This document shows positions 1 through 5,752 of a stretch of 12,577 bases of DNA, piece after piece. The translations under genes were made by a program, and so were the position numbers. Numbering within the stretch: the first letter of the stretch is position 1; each line of letters begins with the position of its first letter. This DNA comes from Bacteroidota bacterium (lineage in GTDB: Bacteria > Bacteroidota > Bacteroidia > Flavobacteriales > Flavobacteriaceae). Below the pieces are notes generated by a model that was not told where the DNA came from, ran no database searches, and worked only from the letters and a program-made list of their open reading frames with translations. The stretch covers positions 1 to 12,577 of the forward strand of contig JAHZIZ010000234.1 in the NCBI GenBank assembly GCA_022601215.1, read 5' to 3'.

Positions 1-654
1 AAAAATGTTATGCAACCACGCATGGATATTTTTGCATTGCATGAAGAATCTACCTTCGCGGAAATTATGCCCGAAATTATTGCCAAGGGGTACTCTCGTA
101 TTCCTGTATTTAAAGAGAGTATAGATAATATTACAGGGGTGCTTTATGCCAAAGATTTGTTACCGCATTTTAATCGAAAAAATTTCGATTGGGTATCACT
201 AAAACGTGAAGCTTATTTTGTTCCAGAGAATAAGAAGTTAGATGATCTACTCAATGAGTTTAAAGATCGTAAAATGCATATAGCGATCGTGGTAGATGAA
301 TACGGAGGAACCAGCGGACTTATTTCGTTAGAGGATATTATAGAGGAAATCGTTGGGGAGATAAGTGATGAGTTTGATGAGGATGATTTAGAATTTTCTA
401 AACTGGACGACACTACGTATGTATTTGAAGGTAAAACGCCTCTTAAAGATTTTTACAGAGCCATTAAAATTGAGGATCCTTCTATTTTTGAAGAGACCAA
501 AGGAGATGCTGAAACTTTGGCTGGTTTCCTCTTAGAAGTTTCAAAAGGGTTTCCTAAAAAGAAAGAAGTAATAACTTTCCATGTGTATTCGTTTACTGTA
601 GAGGCATTCGAAAATAAACGAATTAAGCGAATAAAATTATCTATTAACTTATAA
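1..654 (+). CDS. gldE: Gliding motility-associated protein GldE (CBS/CorC family), 3' part
   Basis: The reading frame is open from base 1, so the gene starts upstream; 217 codons are visible. The visible part opens with the hinge N-V-M-Q-P-R-M-D-I, typical of the first CBS domain in CorC/HlyC-type proteins. A second CBS domain follows (about residues 65-125 of the visible part, with H-I-A-I-V-V-D-E-Y-G-G and L-E-D-I-I-E-E-I-V-G-E-I), then a C-terminal CorC/HlyC transporter-associated domain (about 140-215). The N-terminal membrane (DUF21/CNNM) domain would lie outside the window. In flavobacteria this family member next to gldD is GldE, an inner-membrane protein needed for gliding and linked to T9SS function. 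The gldD gene follows after 10 bases, as in the known gldE-gldD pair, and this context favours GldE over a generic CorC-type ion transporter. Confidence 0.88.
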   Translation, partial: KNVMQPRMDIFALHEESTFAEIMPEIIAKGYSRIPVFKESIDNITGVLYAKDLLPHFNRKNFDWVSLKREAYFVPENKKLDDLLNEFKDRKMHIAIVVDEYGGTSGLISLEDIIEEIVGEISDEFDEDDLEFSKLDDTTYVFEGKTPLKDFYRAIKIEDPSIFEETKGDAETLAGFLLEVSKGFPKKKEVITFHVYSFTVEAFENKRIKRIKLSINL

Positions 655-664
655 GTTATCTGTT

Positions 665-1231
665 GTGAAAATCAAATTGCTTGCAAAAACCGTCGTTCTT
701 TTTGTTCTTACACTCTGCTTTTCTTGTGGAGATGAAGTGGTTGTGAAGCCAGGTGCTAAATTACGTTTAGAATACCAACAGTCTACATATGACACCCTCA
801 ATTTGGATTGCCCTTTTAGTTTTGAAAAGAATAGGGATGCAGTGATTTCGGAGAAATCAAGTTGTAATATTAATTTGTCTTACCCTAGGATGAAAGCAAC
901 GGTTTACTTGACCTATAGAGAAGTGAAAGATGGTAATTTACGGGCACTTTTAAGGGATGCACAAAAACTCACCTATGATCACACAGGGAAAGCCGATGAA
1001 ATTTTTGAGCAGCCCAGAGTGGATTCCATCAATAAAGTGTACGGCATGTTTTATATGATTAATGGGGATGCTGCGACACAATCTCAGTTTTACGTAACGG
1101 ATAGCCTTCGGCATTTTGTGACAGGTTCATTGTATTTTGAGACTAAGCCTAATTTTGATTCTATCTACCCTGCTGCGGTCTACGTTCGAGACGATATACG
1201 TAGAATGATGGAAACTATTTCTTGGCGATAA
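665..1231 (+). CDS. gldD: Gliding motility lipoprotein GldD
   Basis: This 188-residue protein has a lipoprotein signal peptide: K-rich start, hydrophobic stretch at residues 5-20, and a probable lipidated Cys at 21 in L-C-F-S-C, followed by G-D-E. The mature part fits GldD, including the early L-R-L-E-Y-Q segment and a C-terminal region with G-S-L-Y-F-E. GldD is an essential gliding motility lipoprotein in Flavobacterium, anchored in the cell envelope and genetically tied to T9SS. The start is a GTG; no in-frame ATG would keep the signal peptide. It follows gldE by 10 bases and is surely co-transcribed with it. The length matches the family. The assignment rests on synteny plus recognisable sequence, so confidence is high. 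Confidence 0.87.
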   Translation: MKIKLLAKTVVLFVLTLCFSCGDEVVVKPGAKLRLEYQQSTYDTLNLDCPFSFEKNRDAVISEKSSCNINLSYPRMKATVYLTYREVKDGNLRALLRDAQKLTYDHTGKADEIFEQPRVDSINKVYGMFYMINGDAATQSQFYVTDSLRHFVTGSLYFETKPNFDSIYPAAVYVRDDIRRMMETISWR

Positions 1232-1234
1232 TAA

Positions 1235-1257
1235 GGGTAAGGTAAGCAACCTTGTCT
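1235..1257 (+). terminator. Possible 3' hairpin after gldD
   Basis: Four bases after the gldD stop lies an imperfect hairpin with arms at 1236-1243 and 1249-1256. The core is AAGGT/ACCTT, extended by G-T wobbles around the loop AAGCA. No T-run follows, so it is not a classic intrinsic terminator; it may mark or protect the mRNA 3' end. Confidence 0.28.
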
Positions 1258-1260
1258 AAC

Positions 1261-1292
1261 TTGAAGTATCTCCTAATAGTGGCATAATTTTG
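1261..1292 (+). promoter_or_regulatory. Candidate Bacteroidota promoter for the EamA transporter
   Basis: The -7 element TAATTTTG (1285-1292) matches TAnnTTTG perfectly. A TTG lies at 1261-1263, giving a 21-base spacer, slightly longer than the usual 19. The predicted transcript would start near 1299 and leave a leader of about 75 bases before the ATG at 1376. The remainder of the 144-base gap after gldD shows nothing else distinctive. Confidence 0.45.
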
Positions 1293-1375
1293 CTGATACT
1301 TATATCTTCAAATTCTATCACAGGCCATCAATAAATTCAATTAATTTAATCAACTTTGTTGTATCAATTTAGGCA

Positions 1376-2281
1376 ATGAGCAATTACCAACTCAAGTGGT
1401 TTTATCTATTAATTCTATCCATAATCTGGGGAAGCTCATTTATACTTATAAAAAAAGGATTGATAGGTTTAACAGACTATCAACTTGGCTCTTTAAGAAT
1501 AGTGCTTACGTCATTGTTCCTGTTTTCGGTAGGCTTTAAGAGTTTAAAAACCGTTAAAAAGAAACATTGGTTGTGGATTGCCATCTCGGGATTTACGGGC
1601 ACTTTTTTTCCTTCATTTCTCTTTGCTATTGCACAAAATCATATCGATAGCGGGATTACGTCCATACTCAATTCAACAGTGCCCATTAACACGCTGTGGG
1701 TAGGGGCTGTTCTGTTTGGGATTGGAGTGACTAGAAAGCAACTAATTGGAGTCATCATAGGGCTTCTGGGAACCTTGTTGCTCATCGCATCTGGGATTAT
1801 GCTAATGAAAGAATCTGGGGTTAGTGATACTGCTTATTTGGATCAAAATTATTGGTATGGTGGCCTTATTTTGTTTGCTACGGTAGGTTATGCCTTCAAT
1901 GTAAATATTATTAAGAAGTATCTTGGAGATATAAGTGCTTTGGCTGTGACTACGGGAAATTTCTTATTTATCATTGTGCCGGCCTTCGCTATCTTATATG
2001 CGACGGGATTTTTTGATACTGTTTTTAGTTCTTCGGAAATGCAGCTTGCCGTGTTTTATGTCGCTATATTGTCATTATTTGGAACAGCTATTGCCAAAGT
2101 TTTGTTCAATAAGCTGGTTCAAATTGCCAGTCCTGTATTTGCATCTTCTGTTACCTATACCATGCCTATTGTAGCGGTTATGTGGGGAGTGATAGATGGT
2201 GAGCGTTTTGGTTGGATGCAATTGGTAGCAGCAGCAATAATTTTAGTAGGAGTGTATTTGTCAAATAAAAGGATAAATTAA
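1376..2281 (+). CDS. EamA/DMT-superfamily membrane transporter
   Basis: This 301-residue integral membrane protein has about ten hydrophobic segments in two EamA repeats. The first covers about residues 8-140 and begins with W-G-S-S-F, the usual opening of EamA repeats; the second covers about 160-298. It is an inner-membrane exporter or permease of the drug/metabolite transporter superfamily. Members move amino acids, nucleobases, sugars or drugs, and nothing visible fixes the substrate. The length is normal for the ten-helix type. The ATG start puts the first helix directly at the N-terminus. A candidate promoter sits in the 144-base gap upstream, so it is probably separate from the gldE-gldD unit. 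The next gene, another small membrane protein, follows after 66 bases and could be co-transcribed, though a functional link is not evident. Confidence 0.88.
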   Translation: MSNYQLKWFYLLILSIIWGSSFILIKKGLIGLTDYQLGSLRIVLTSLFLFSVGFKSLKTVKKKHWLWIAISGFTGTFFPSFLFAIAQNHIDSGITSILNSTVPINTLWVGAVLFGIGVTRKQLIGVIIGLLGTLLLIASGIMLMKESGVSDTAYLDQNYWYGGLILFATVGYAFNVNIIKKYLGDISALAVTTGNFLFIIVPAFAILYATGFFDTVFSSSEMQLAVFYVAILSLFGTAIAKVLFNKLVQIASPVFASSVTYTMPIVAVMWGVIDGERFGWMQLVAAAIILVGVYLSNKRIN

Positions 2282-2347
2282 TTACCTCAAAATCAACTAA
2301 TTCTGATATTTTTTTCCGAAATTTATGAAAATATAACCTGTAATCAC

Positions 2348-2785
2348 ATGGGAAAATATTATACTACCTGCGGAATTGGAATTGCAGTGGCGCTTATAGC
2401 TTACTTTTTACTAACGAAATTATTGGGATTACACCAATACCCAGTGCTTAGTGCTTTAAATGGTGTTATTATTGGAGTCGGAATCTTCTTTGCGATTAAA
2501 AATTATAAAAGAGCGGTACACGACTTTAAATATCAAGAAGGATTTCAGTTAGGTTTGTTTACGGGAGGTATTGCTACGACTTTGTTTGCTGTCTTTATGG
2601 CTATTTATATTTTTCAAATTGATTCACAGTTTGCTGCTTCTATTCTTGACACTTGGAGCATCAATTTTAATAAGGGTTCCCTCATTGTTATTATATCTCT
2701 GGTGATCATGGGATTCTCTACTTCTTTTGTACTCACCCTCGCTTTTATGCAATTGCTAAAGGAATCCTGGAACCCAAAACATTGA
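2348..2785 (+). CDS. DUF4199-like small membrane protein
   Basis: This 145-residue protein has four predicted membrane helices (about residues 8-28, 33-50, 65-90 and 108-136). A short charged loop at about 51-62 carries N-Y-K-R-A-V-H-D-F-K-Y-Q-E-G-F, the polar loop that characterises DUF4199 proteins, which are widespread in Bacteroidota. No catalytic motif is visible and the family has no established function. The ATG start begins directly at the first helix. It may be read from the upstream transporter (66-base gap). A run of AT-rich inverted repeats just downstream may end the transcript before the rplU promoter. The family call is from the overall pattern and is moderately secure. Confidence 0.7.
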   Translation: MGKYYTTCGIGIAVALIAYFLLTKLLGLHQYPVLSALNGVIIGVGIFFAIKNYKRAVHDFKYQEGFQLGLFTGGIATTLFAVFMAIYIFQIDSQFAASILDTWSINFNKGSLIVIISLVIMGFSTSFVLTLAFMQLLKESWNPKH

Positions 2786-2824
2786 AAAACACGGTTTTTT
2801 ACCTTAAAAACCTTTTGCGGTTTT
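2785..2824 (+). terminator. Possible AT-rich terminator between the DUF4199 gene and rplU
   Basis: Immediately after the stop codon are overlapping short inverted repeats: AAAAAC/GTTTTT (2785-2790 with 2794-2799), GGTTTTT/AAAAACC (2793-2799 with 2806-2812) and AAAACC/GGTTTT (2807-2812 with 2819-2824). Each is short, they exclude one another, and the last overlaps the rplU -33 element. Some role in ending the upstream transcript is plausible but not clear. Confidence 0.3.
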
Positions 2825-2844
2825 CATTTTTACAACTATATTTG
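2814..2844 (+). promoter_or_regulatory. Promoter of rplU-rpmA (Bacteroidota -33/-7 type)
   Basis: TTTG at 2814-2817 and TATATTTG at 2837-2844 are separated by exactly 19 bases, a full match to the Bacteroidota housekeeping consensus TTTG-N19-TAnnTTTG. The expected transcription start is about 2850, giving a leader of some 56 bases that begins with a hairpin (2851-2869). Confidence 0.82.
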
Positions 2845-2850
2845 CACCCG

Positions 2851-2869
2851 CTTTTACCCTAGGTGAAAG
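2851..2869 (+). promoter_or_regulatory. 5'-terminal hairpin in the rplU leader
   Basis: CTTTTACC (2851-2858) pairs with GGTGAAAG (2862-2869), an 8-bp stem with one T-G wobble and a three-base loop CTA (or a seven-base-pair stem with loop CCTAG). It begins where the transcript should start and is followed by an unstructured A/T-rich stretch up to the ATG. It could stabilise the mRNA or act as an autogenous ribosomal protein leader. The function is inferred only. Confidence 0.4.
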
Positions 2870-2906
2870 TATATTTTAAACTAAAATTAAATTTAAACGT
2901 TACGCT

Positions 2907-3605
2907 ATGTACGCAATTGTAGAGATAGCAGGGCAGCAATTTAAAGTTGCAAAAGACCAAAAAGTCTTTGTAAACCGTTTAGCCGTAGAAGAAGGAAAAA
3001 AAGTCGCTTTCGACAATGTTCTTCTTATCGGTGAGGGAGACAAAGTAACTATTGGCGCCCCGGCTATAAACGGCGCTCAAGTAGGAGCCAAAGTCGTTAA
3101 GCACCTTAAGGGTGATAAAGTTATAGTTTTCAAAAAGAAAAGAAGAAAAGGATACCGGGTAAAAAATGGTCACAGACAGTCTCTTTCTGAAATCGTAATT
3201 GAAAGCATTGTAGCTTCAGGAGCTAAAAAAGCAGCACCAGCTAAGAAGGCTGCTGCGCCAAAAGAAGAAGCTAAAGCAGCACCAGCTAAGAAGGCTGCTG
3301 CTCCAAAGAAAGAAACTAAGGCTGCTGCTCCAAAGGCACCGGCTAAGAAAGCAACTGGGAAAGCTGACGATCTTAAGAAGATTGAAGGTATTGGACCAAA
3401 AATTGCCGAGACATTAACTGCTGCGGGAGTTGATACTTTTGCAAAATTGGCAAAAACAGATGCTGCAAAAATTTCTGAGATCATCGCAGGTGTACGTGGA
3501 AACCATGTTACTGACACTTGGCCAAAGCAAGCTGAAATGGCTGCTGCTGGTAAGTGGGATGAATTAAAGAAATGGCAAGACGAATTAGATGGTGGTAAAG
3601 CGTAA
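2907..3605 (+). CDS. rplU: 50S ribosomal protein L21 with C-terminal helix-hairpin-helix extension
   Basis: Residues 1-103 are a normal L21 (bL21), starting M-Y-A-I-V-E-I-A-G-Q-Q-F-K-V and containing the rRNA-binding basic stretch F-K-K-K-R-R-K-G-Y-R-V-K-N-G-H-R-Q. L21 binds 23S rRNA in the large subunit. The protein then continues to 232 residues, over twice the usual length of about 103. Residues 104-152 form a Lys/Ala/Pro linker built from 15-residue repeats. Residues 154-195 carry a helix-hairpin-helix-like domain (D-L-K-K-I-E-G-I-G-P-K-I-A-E-T-L), and a tail follows with W-P-K-Q-A-E and W-D-E-L-K-K-W. The HhH may bind nucleic acid; its role on the ribosome is not known to me. The gene lies in the standard rplU-rpmA order, 41 bases before rpmA, behind a strong promoter. 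The reading frame is continuous, so this is a true extension and not a frameshift artefact. Confidence 0.95.
   Translation: MYAIVEIAGQQFKVAKDQKVFVNRLAVEEGKKVAFDNVLLIGEGDKVTIGAPAINGAQVGAKVVKHLKGDKVIVFKKKRRKGYRVKNGHRQSLSEIVIESIVASGAKKAAPAKKAAAPKEEAKAAPAKKAAAPKKETKAAAPKAPAKKATGKADDLKKIEGIGPKIAETLTAAGVDTFAKLAKTDAAKISEIIAGVRGNHVTDTWPKQAEMAAAGKWDELKKWQDELDGGKA
3228..3307 (+). repeat. 45-base tandem repeat encoding the L21 linker
   Basis: Two copies of a 35-base segment (3228-3262 and 3273-3307) differ at one base and recur with a period of 45 bases. They encode the 15-residue units K-A-A-P-A-K-K-A-A-A-P-K-E-E-A and K-A-A-P-A-K-K-A-A-A-P-K-K-E-T. A third, degenerate unit follows to about 3355. The near-identity at DNA level suggests recent duplication or gene conversion, so the linker length may vary between strains. 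Confidence 0.85.
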
Positions 3606-3646
3606 TCGCTAATCACTTAAGTATAACAATATAAAACCGAAAGAAA

Positions 3647-3910
3647 ATGGCTCACAAAAAAGGAGTTGGTAGTTCTAAGAACGGTCGTGAATCAGAATCG
3701 AAACGCCTAGGTGTTAAGATTTTTGGTGGACAGGCTGCTATCGCAGGAAATATCATCGTAAGACAAAGAGGTAATACACATCACCCAGGTGAGAATGTAT
3801 ATGGTGGAAAAGACCACACTCTTCACGCCAAAGTGGACGGTGTTGTGAAATTCACAAAGAAAAAAGATAATAAATCTTACGTTTCTATCGTACCACGAGG
3901 AGAAGCATAA
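3647..3910 (+). CDS. rpmA: 50S ribosomal protein L27
   Basis: This is a full-length bL27 of 87 residues, beginning [14 protein letters not shown] and carrying the conserved [11 protein letters not shown] and G-K-D-H-T-L-H-A segments. L27 sits at the peptidyl transferase centre, where its N-terminal tail reaches toward the tRNA acceptor ends. The N-terminus starts directly with the functional A-H-K-K and lacks the cleavable extension seen in Firmicutes. It is co-transcribed with rplU (41-base gap) and followed by a strong terminator, so rplU-rpmA forms a two-gene unit. Nothing is unusual. Confidence 0.97.
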   Translation: MAHKKGVGSSKNGRESESKRLGVKIFGGQAAIAGNIIVRQRGNTHHPGENVYGGKDHTLHAKVDGVVKFTKKKDNKSYVSIVPRGEA

Positions 3911-3930
3911 GCAATTATCTGCCTAACTTA

Positions 3931-3962
3931 AAAAAGCCTTCACGATAGTGAGGGCTTTTTTT
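3931..3962 (+). terminator. Intrinsic terminator of rplU-rpmA
   Basis: The arm AAAAAGCCTTCAC (3931-3943) pairs with GTGAGGGCTTTTT (3948-3960) with one G-T wobble, leaving a GATA loop. It is followed by two further T bases, for a run of seven T in all. It lies 20 bases past the rpmA stop and is a textbook intrinsic terminator. The 150-base stretch from here to the next gene shows no further gene or clear promoter. Confidence 0.92.
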
Positions 3963-4116
3963 ATGCGTTTATCCAACCATAGATACCTTGTCGATATTTT
4001 TCTACACTTTATCTTGAAAGCAAGAAATAGATATTTTTTTCACGGATTATCATTTATATTGCCTTGCCTTTAGGCACTCCTCGAACAAAAAAATAAACAC
4101 TTATAAAAACCGGCCC

Positions 4117-5061
4117 ATGCCTTTTCGTTTTTTTATTTCTTTTTGTGTGTTGCTTTTTAGTTTTCATCTCTGTGGTCAAACGGAGTACAGTTATGAAGGA
4201 TATATTAAACTAAGTAATATTAATCTGTATACTTATAAAGTAACTTTTATAGAAGACAATGGTGTTATTAAGGGGTATTCTATCACCGATTTTGAAGGTG
4301 ATTTTGAGACTAAATCACTTATTTCTGGAACTATAGACCATGAAACTCAAAAAATTCGATTTCATGAAAGCGAAATAGTTACTACAAAGTCTCCTTTGAA
4401 GAATGGGGGGTTTTGTTATATTCATTTCAATGGTAAGATATTTAACCAGGAGGGGAAACAAATCGTAGAAGGTAAGTTTAATAGTGTTTACAAAGGTGGA
4501 GCAGATTGCATTTTTGGATGGGTAGACTTGACAAGTACGGGCCCCAAGTTAACGATTAGAAAGAAAAAGAAACCCAAGAAAAAACCTATCAAAACCCCGA
4601 AAAAGATTGTCAAAGCAAAGGTTCAAGTTAAACCTGTTAAAGTAGTTCCTAAGCCAGAACCTATCGTGGAGGAAAGAGATGAACTCATCGCCATGCTTAA
4701 TAAGGCTAGTGCTTCAAGTATCAACTCACTCAATGATGGAGATGTTTTGCATATTTTTAGTCAGGAAGATGAATTATCGATTCTATTATATGATGAAGAC
4801 CAGCAGGATAATGATCGTATTGATTTCTATATTGATGGGGAATATCGTCTTCAAAATTTTATGGTGACGAGACGATCCAAGAAAATCGTTATTGATATGA
4901 AGGGTAAGAATCGAGTGGAAGTTCGGGTTAAGGCCTTAAATAATGGAATCATTGGAAAGAATACAATTAGACTAGATATTACGGATAGCAAAAATCTAAC
5001 TCGAACGTTGACCAATTTTATGGCAGGAGATGAAGGTACTTTAGTATTTGTAAAACAATAG
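4117..5061 (+). CDS. Exported two-domain protein of unknown function with Lys/Pro-rich linker
   Basis: I do not recognise this 314-residue protein. It has a clear signal peptide (residues 1-20, ending near H-L-C-G-Q), so it is exported to the periplasm or outer surface. Residues 22-147 look beta-rich and include two Cys (100 and 131) that could pair. Residues 148-183 form a strongly basic Lys/Pro linker (such as K-K-K-K-P-K-K-K-P). Residues 184-314 form a second domain: a helix near 186-200, a D-D-R-like acidic patch, then D-R-I-D-F-Y-I-D-G-E and R-V-E-V-R-V-K-A-L-N-N-G, strands resembling an immunoglobulin-like or C2-like fold. No T9SS sorting domain is visible. It stands after the rpmA terminator with no clear promoter, and 53 bases before a lipoprotein gene on the same strand, so the two may be co-expressed. 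Functional assignment is not possible from sequence alone. Confidence 0.85.
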   Translation: MPFRFFISFCVLLFSFHLCGQTEYSYEGYIKLSNINLYTYKVTFIEDNGVIKGYSITDFEGDFETKSLISGTIDHETQKIRFHESEIVTTKSPLKNGGFCYIHFNGKIFNQEGKQIVEGKFNSVYKGGADCIFGWVDLTSTGPKLTIRKKKKPKKKPIKTPKKIVKAKVQVKPVKVVPKPEPIVEERDELIAMLNKASASSINSLNDGDVLHIFSQEDELSILLYDEDQQDNDRIDFYIDGEYRLQNFMVTRRSKKIVIDMKGKNRVEVRVKALNNGIIGKNTIRLDITDSKNLTRTLTNFMAGDEGTLVFVKQ

Positions 5062-5114
5062 AATAGTCTTTTTTAGTGGTATGTTTTTTGTTGTGATGGT
5101 TGGAAAATCTAGCC

Positions 5115-5657
5115 ATGAAATATGCATATCTTGTATTACTCGTACTATCAGTTTACTCCTGCTTTCCGGTTAAAATTGCTCCTAATCTTAGTGACGGTGA
5201 AGTGCTGCCTTCCAAGAAGTTTGTCAAAAATTTAGGTTCTCAATATGTGTATGTCTTTGACGACCCCAAGGCGGCTAATGAGTTTTACGAATACATTAAT
5301 GCGAAGTATCAAACTACTTATGATGATTTGAATGGAAATACACCTGTTGTCATTGACGAGGAAATCTATTATTTAACTTTCTATGAGGTATCCAAAGAAA
5401 CTAAAGTGGTTAATTTACTCACCCCAATGGTCGAGGTTGTCCTTGAGCAGAATGACTTAGGAAGTTATACTAAGGAGGCTCGAGTGTATCGAGAAGGAAA
5501 ATGGTATATAGCACTTACCGTGACCGATAGTCAGTTTCATGATGCTTTACGTCCGGGCTATGCCAAGGAAAAGACTGTGCTCCGTTATGTAGATGGAATG
5601 CGCGGAGAATACCTTACTACAAAAGAGTATATTGAAGTATATCTAAAGGGTAAATAA
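5115..5657 (+). CDS. Putative lipoprotein of unknown function
   Basis: This is a 180-residue protein of unrecognised family. The ATG at 5115 is chosen over the in-frame TTG at 5100 because it gives a compact lipoprotein signal: M-K-Y-A followed by a hydrophobic run and V-Y-S-C, with Cys16 as the probable lipid site and the only Cys in the protein. The mature part is polar and appears mixed alpha/beta, with many Tyr and acidic residues (for example D-D-P-K-A-A-N-E-F-Y-E-Y-I). A membrane anchor is absent apart from the lipid. The residue after Cys is F and not Asp/Glu/Lys. It follows the exported protein gene by 53 bases and ends 95 bases before the convergent GH85 gene. The gene is real by coding pattern and export signal; the function is unknown. 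Confidence 0.8.
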   Translation: MKYAYLVLLVLSVYSCFPVKIAPNLSDGEVLPSKKFVKNLGSQYVYVFDDPKAANEFYEYINAKYQTTYDDLNGNTPVVIDEEIYYLTFYEVSKETKVVNLLTPMVEVVLEQNDLGSYTKEARVYREGKWYIALTVTDSQFHDALRPGYAKEKTVLRYVDGMRGEYLTTKEYIEVYLKGK

Positions 5658-5752
5658 TTACGGCTACACATTGGTATTGTTTAGAAACGATTTCGGACTT
5701 GTCCCATCATTGCGACGGCGCTTCTTTACTATATCAAAATATACCCATAAGG

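Noticed and set aside
213..413. Minus-strand Ser-rich frame opposite gldE
   Set aside because: It is the antisense of Asp/Glu-rich CBS-domain codons, giving a low-complexity Ser-rich product, and gldE is clear on the plus strand.
1263..1299. Inverted repeat AAGTATC/GATACTT between gldD and the EamA transporter gene
   Set aside because: The arms are 7 bp with a loop of over 20 bases in AT-rich DNA; nothing else marks it as a hairpin or operator.
3170..3616. Long minus-strand open frame opposite rplU
   Set aside because: It is the shadow of the Ala/Lys-rich linker and HhH coding sequence; its low-complexity Ala/Ser/Phe composition follows from the antisense of GCT and AAG codons, and rplU is certain on the plus strand.
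3963..4073. Small plus-strand ORF of 36 codons beginning at the end of the rpmA terminator
   Set aside because: It starts within the terminator's T-tract region, has no promoter or signal, and its composition looks like translated intergenic DNA.
5100..5114. Upstream TTG start for the lipoprotein gene
   Set aside because: It would add M-E-N-L-A before the signal peptide, placing an acidic residue ahead of the hydrophobic core; the ATG at 5115 gives a normal lipoprotein signal.
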